From Nocardia terrae (lineage in GTDB: Bacteria; Actinomycetota; Actinomycetes; Mycobacteriales; Mycobacteriaceae), in the NCBI RefSeq assembly GCF_009760405.1, contig NZ_WRPP01000004.1, positions 310,001-374,000 on the forward strand: a stretch of DNA of 64,000 bases, given 5' to 3'. Shown here in pieces: positions 61,513 through 64,000 of the stretch (positions within the stretch are counted from its first letter, which is position 1; the number at the start of each line of letters is the position of its first letter). A program made the translations under genes and the position numbers. The notes under the pieces were generated by a model. The model was not told where the DNA came from and made no database searches. It worked only from the letters and a program-made list of their open reading frames with translations.

Positions 61513-62274
61513 GTGAGTGTGGATGAATCGGACAGCTGGAGGCTGAGCAGAGCGGTGTCGACCAGCGTGACCGCACTTACCCTCGGCGGACTCGACAAAC
61601 TTCCGGTACATGCACGGCGGTGCGTGTTCTGGGAGATCGATCCGGCGGTGGCGGCGGATTCCCATGACTTCAGCGACCCGACCTTCGAGAAGGAGGCCTG
61701 GCTCTCCACCGTGATGCTGCAGTGGGGTTCCTGTGGACAGGTCGCGATGGTGGACGACAAGTCGGCCGGGTGCGCGCTCTACGCGCCGCCCAGCGCGGTA
61801 CCGCGCGCCGGCCTCTTCCCCACCTCCCCCGTGAGCCCGGACGCGGTGCTGCTGACCACGCTGAGCTCCGAAATCCCGTATCAGGGCTCCGATATAGGCA
61901 ATCAGCTGATTCAGGCCGTGGTGGCCGATCTGGTGCGCCGCGGTGTCCGGGCCATCGAGGCGTTCGGTATTCGCAAGGATCCGCCGACCAGCCCGATGCC
62001 CGCGATCGGTTCCATGACGCTGCGTGAGCGGATCGGTACGCCGCGGCGCTCCCCCGCCCCGGCGCCGTCGGGCTGCTCGCCGGAGAACTGCATGATCGAG
62101 GCCGACTTCCTCGAGGATGTCGGTTTCAAGGTGGTGGCCTCGCATCACCGGTTCCCGCGTCTGCGACTGGAATTGGATCATGAGCACCTGTGGAAGGAAG
62201 ACGTCGAGCGCGCGCTCGATCAGCTCCTGGCGGCAGCGGAGCTGACCATGCCGACCCGCATCGCCACGCGGTAG
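61513..62274 (+). CDS. GNAT-like acetyltransferase (Rv3916c type)
   Basis: A 253-residue protein. Residues about 25-200 resemble a GNAT acetyltransferase fold, and YQGSDIGNQLIQAVVADLVR is the region expected for the acetyl-CoA-binding motif. Its position between parB and cwlM matches Rv3916c. The start is a GTG at 61513 without a clear ribosome-binding site. A Pro/Ser-rich insertion lies near residues 175-195. The substrate is unknown. It is convergent with cwlM, with a shared hairpin between. Confidence 0.8.
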   Translation: MSVDESDSWRLSRAVSTSVTALTLGGLDKLPVHARRCVFWEIDPAVAADSHDFSDPTFEKEAWLSTVMLQWGSCGQVAMVDDKSAGCALYAPPSAVPRAGLFPTSPVSPDAVLLTTLSSEIPYQGSDIGNQLIQAVVADLVRRGVRAIEAFGIRKDPPTSPMPAIGSMTLRERIGTPRRSPAPAPSGCSPENCMIEADFLEDVGFKVVASHHRFPRLRLELDHEHLWKEDVERALDQLLAAAELTMPTRIATR

Positions 62275-62298
62275 ATCCACTCCCCCGCCTCGAACGAG

Positions 62299-62332
62299 AA
62301 ACCCCTCCAGCCCGAATGGGTTGGAGGGGTTT
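62299..62332. terminator. Bidirectional terminator between Rv3916c-like gene and cwlM
   Basis: AAACCCCTCCAGCCC (62299-62313) pairs with GGGTTGGAGGGGTTT (62318-62332), with one G-U, over a GAAT loop. Both arms end in A/T runs, so it works in either direction. Its last base overlaps the parS-like site. Confidence 0.9.
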
Positions 62333-62347
62333 GTTTCATGTGAAACA
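62332..62347. other. parS site between Rv3916c-like gene and cwlM
   Basis: TGTTTCATGTGAAACA is identical to the site at 59001 and differs from the consensus at one base. It abuts the terminator hairpin and ends 17 bp from the cwlM stop. Confidence 0.92.
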
Positions 62348-62364
62348 TACGAGCCGATCGACGC

Positions 62365-63561
62365 TCAGAGGCGGTCGGCGGCGGCCAGTTCCTCGGCGAG
62401 CAGTTCGGCGAATGTGTAAGTCCCCGTGGGCTGGTCGTCCTGGCCCAGCAGGTACAGGCGCTTGACCGAGATCAGGATCGCCTCGGCGATCACGTCGCGC
62501 ATGCGCGGATTGGTCAGCACGGCGGAGTCGTAATCGTTGGACAGGTAGCCGATGTCGACCTGAACCGTCGGCATCTTGGTCAGGCGCAACAGATCCCAAG
62601 TCCGGGCGTGGGTCCGGCAGTCCTGCAACGAGGTTCGCGCGACGATCTCACGCTGGATGAACCCGGCCAGCACCTGTCCGATCATGGACGTGGAGCCGTG
62701 CGAATTGCCGAAGTGGAAGCTGGCCACGCCGCTGGCGGAACCGCTGTCGTTGCTGGCGCAGCGCAGCGAGATCATCAGGTCGGCGTCGAAGGTGTTGGAG
62801 GTCTCCGCCCGCTCGGCGTCGGAGGGGTTGGAGCCCCACGGCCGCGACAGGAAGGTCTCCATACCGGTTGCGGCCATGCGGCCTTCGAGGCGGCTGGCCA
62901 GATCCCAGAGGATCTCCGATTCGTAGACCTCACCGAATTCGGTCGGCACGCCCGAACCCTTGTCCGGCCCGCCCAGGCCCGGGTCGATGACGATGCGCTT
63001 GCCGGTGAGCTGCGGCCCGGCCCGGTGCACCACCTCTTCCTCGGCGATGCGATGCGGGTTGCCGCCGGTCACGCGGGCGCCCAGCAGGTCCAGCGAGCGC
63101 AGCGTATCCGGACCGCAGATGCCGTCGGAGGACAGGCCGATCTCGCGCTGGAACGAGGTGAGCGCGTCGTGCGTGTGCGGCCCGAAATAGCCGTCCACCC
63201 GATGCACGTAGAAGCCCAGATCCTGCAGTCGCCGCTGCAGAGTGGCGACATCGTCGCCGTACAGCGGTGCGGACAGCTGGTAGATGAGGGTTCGCGCGCC
63301 CAGCCGGTAGGAGGCTTCCTTCAGCGCGCGGTAGGTGGCCGGACCGACCACGCCGTCGACCAGGAGTCCGCGATGCTGCTGAAAGGCGCGGACCGCGGAG
63401 TCCAGATCATGGTCGAAGGTGGCGTCGGAATCCTTCCAGAACTCCCCGATCGGACCCGAGGGGTCGCTGTTGGGGTGGGAATGCAGGAACCCGAGGCTTG
63501 CCAGGGTGCTCCGAACCTCTGCTACGGCTGGTCCTGTATCGCCGTGACGAAGTCGGTGCAT
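62365..63561 (-). CDS. cwlM: CwlM, regulator of peptidoglycan synthesis (amidase_3 fold)
   Basis: A 398-residue protein, close to mycobacterial CwlM (406). Two peptidoglycan-binding domains (about 5-75 and 95-160, LQRRLQDLGFYVHRVDGYFG) precede an amidase_3 domain (about 185-380). The zinc site is degenerate: the usual DPGHGG reads VIDPGLGGPDKG, and the usual SIHAN reads SLRCASN, so two His ligands are missing. There is no signal peptide. In mycobacteria CwlM is a cytosolic, PknB-phosphorylated activator of MurA. The ATG at 63561 begins the conserved MHRLRHGDTGPAV. A 221-bp gap separates it from the thioredoxin gene. Confidence 0.93.
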   Translation of the reverse strand: MHRLRHGDTGPAVAEVRSTLASLGFLHSHPNSDPSGPIGEFWKDSDATFDHDLDSAVRAFQQHRGLLVDGVVGPATYRALKEASYRLGARTLIYQLSAPLYGDDVATLQRRLQDLGFYVHRVDGYFGPHTHDALTSFQREIGLSSDGICGPDTLRSLDLLGARVTGGNPHRIAEEEVVHRAGPQLTGKRIVIDPGLGGPDKGSGVPTEFGEVYESEILWDLASRLEGRMAATGMETFLSRPWGSNPSDAERAETSNTFDADLMISLRCASNDSGSASGVASFHFGNSHGSTSMIGQVLAGFIQREIVARTSLQDCRTHARTWDLLRLTKMPTVQVDIGYLSNDYDSAVLTNPRMRDVIAEAILISVKRLYLLGQDDQPTGTYTFAELLAEELAAADRL

Positions 63562-63782
63562 GCGTGAGAGCCCTTTCCTTCCGCCAACCCGGGTACCCAC
63601 TCATGCGTCGGTTCACACCTTCGCACGACCGGAGCGTCGAATGATTGTTTCAGACCCGGACCGAATTTCGGCAACTGTCGAGTGCAGGCATCCTAACCCT
63701 GGCGCCCGCGTCAGGGGCCGAAGGCGGGAACCCGCGCGGATCACGCGGCCCCCCTTCGGCGCCGAAATTCTATCCAGCCTCG

Positions 63783-64000
63783 TTAAAGAACTTCTTGCAG
63801 TTCGCGCAAGAGGGCCGCTTTGCCCTTTGCGCCGACAATCCGCTTGGTCTCCTTGCCGCCCTGGAACAGGACCATGGTGGGCAGCGAGAGGATGCCGTAG
63901 TGGGAGGCCGTCTCCGGGTTGTTGTCGGCGTCCAGCTTCGCGATGGTGATCTTGTCGGTGTTGGCCGCGGCGATCTCCTCGAGCACCGGGGCGACCATCT
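63783..64000 (-). CDS. trxA: Thioredoxin, 5' end cut by window edge
   Basis: The last 72 or so residues of a thioredoxin: MVAPVLEEIAAANTDKITIA, then KLDADNNPETASHYGILSLP with the cis-proline of the ILSLPT motif, and VGAKGKAALLRELQEVL. The CGPC active site should lie just past position 64000. Its place upstream of cwlM matches trxC (Rv3914); trxB would follow outside the window. Confidence 0.95.
   Translation of the reverse strand, partial: MVAPVLEEIAAANTDKITIAKLDADNNPETASHYGILSLPTMVLFQGGKETKRIVGAKGKAALLRELQEVL

Overview
The window is high-GC actinobacterial DNA covering a chromosomal replication origin and its flanks. Gene content and order around dnaA match the order Mycobacteriales: rpmH/rnpA/yidD/yidC/jag/rsmG/parA/parB on one side, dnaN/recF/dciA/gyrB/gyrA/DUF3566/tRNA-Ile/tRNA-Ala on the other, then ppiA, crgA, trpG and the pknB-pknA-pbpA-rodA-pstP-fhaB-fhaA block with tRNA-Leu(CAG). 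Protein sequences are closest, from memory, to Nocardia and mycobacterial forms. A Nocardia-like species is the best guess, made without any database search.

Layout. 1-4049: 5' part of glutamate synthase gltB (minus strand). 4.9-9.6 kb: a DUF4407 membrane protein, a DUF4190 protein, and a divergent MFS exporter/TetR pair with a duplicated palindromic operator. 9.7-15.9 kb: a MoxR AAA+/DUF58 operon with membrane partners, then RDD and SpoIIM-like genes. 16.5-27.1 kb: tRNA-Leu and the cell-division/peptidoglycan signalling operon fhaA-fhaB-pstP-rodA-pbpA-pknA-pknB. 27.2-31.3 kb: trpG with two RibD-like genes, crgA, a PH-like protein, a rhomboid protease and ppiA. 31.4-42.3 kb: an accessory block lying between ppiA and the tRNAs, holding a small protein with glmS, two DrrAB-type ABC exporters, an adenylate cyclase and a 1043-aa AfsR/SARP-NB-ARC regulator. 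42.4-50.8 kb: the microprotein DLW-39, tRNA-Ala, tRNA-Ile, DUF3566, gyrA, gyrB, dciA and recF. 51.0-55.1 kb: dnaN, oriC and dnaA. 55.5-64 kb: rpmH to parB, an acetyltransferase-like gene, cwlM, and a thioredoxin cut by the window edge.

The genes around the origin form a working set. DnaA, DciA, DnaN, RecF and gyrase serve replication. Six parS-like sites with ParA and ParB serve segregation. PknA, PknB, PstP, FhaA, FhaB, CwlM, RodA, PbpA and CrgA link phosphorylation to wall growth and division.

The most unusual signal is in the dnaA-dnaN gap: eleven copies of CTCGAG, five of them in the palindrome TCCTCGAGGA, within about 340 bp. They are interleaved with degenerate DnaA boxes and lie beside an AT-rich tract carrying a TAGTAGTAG DnaA-trio-like element. 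CTCGAG also marks a tandem palindrome upstream of gyrB. I see no CRISPR array, insertion sequence, prophage, rRNA gene or clear defence system.
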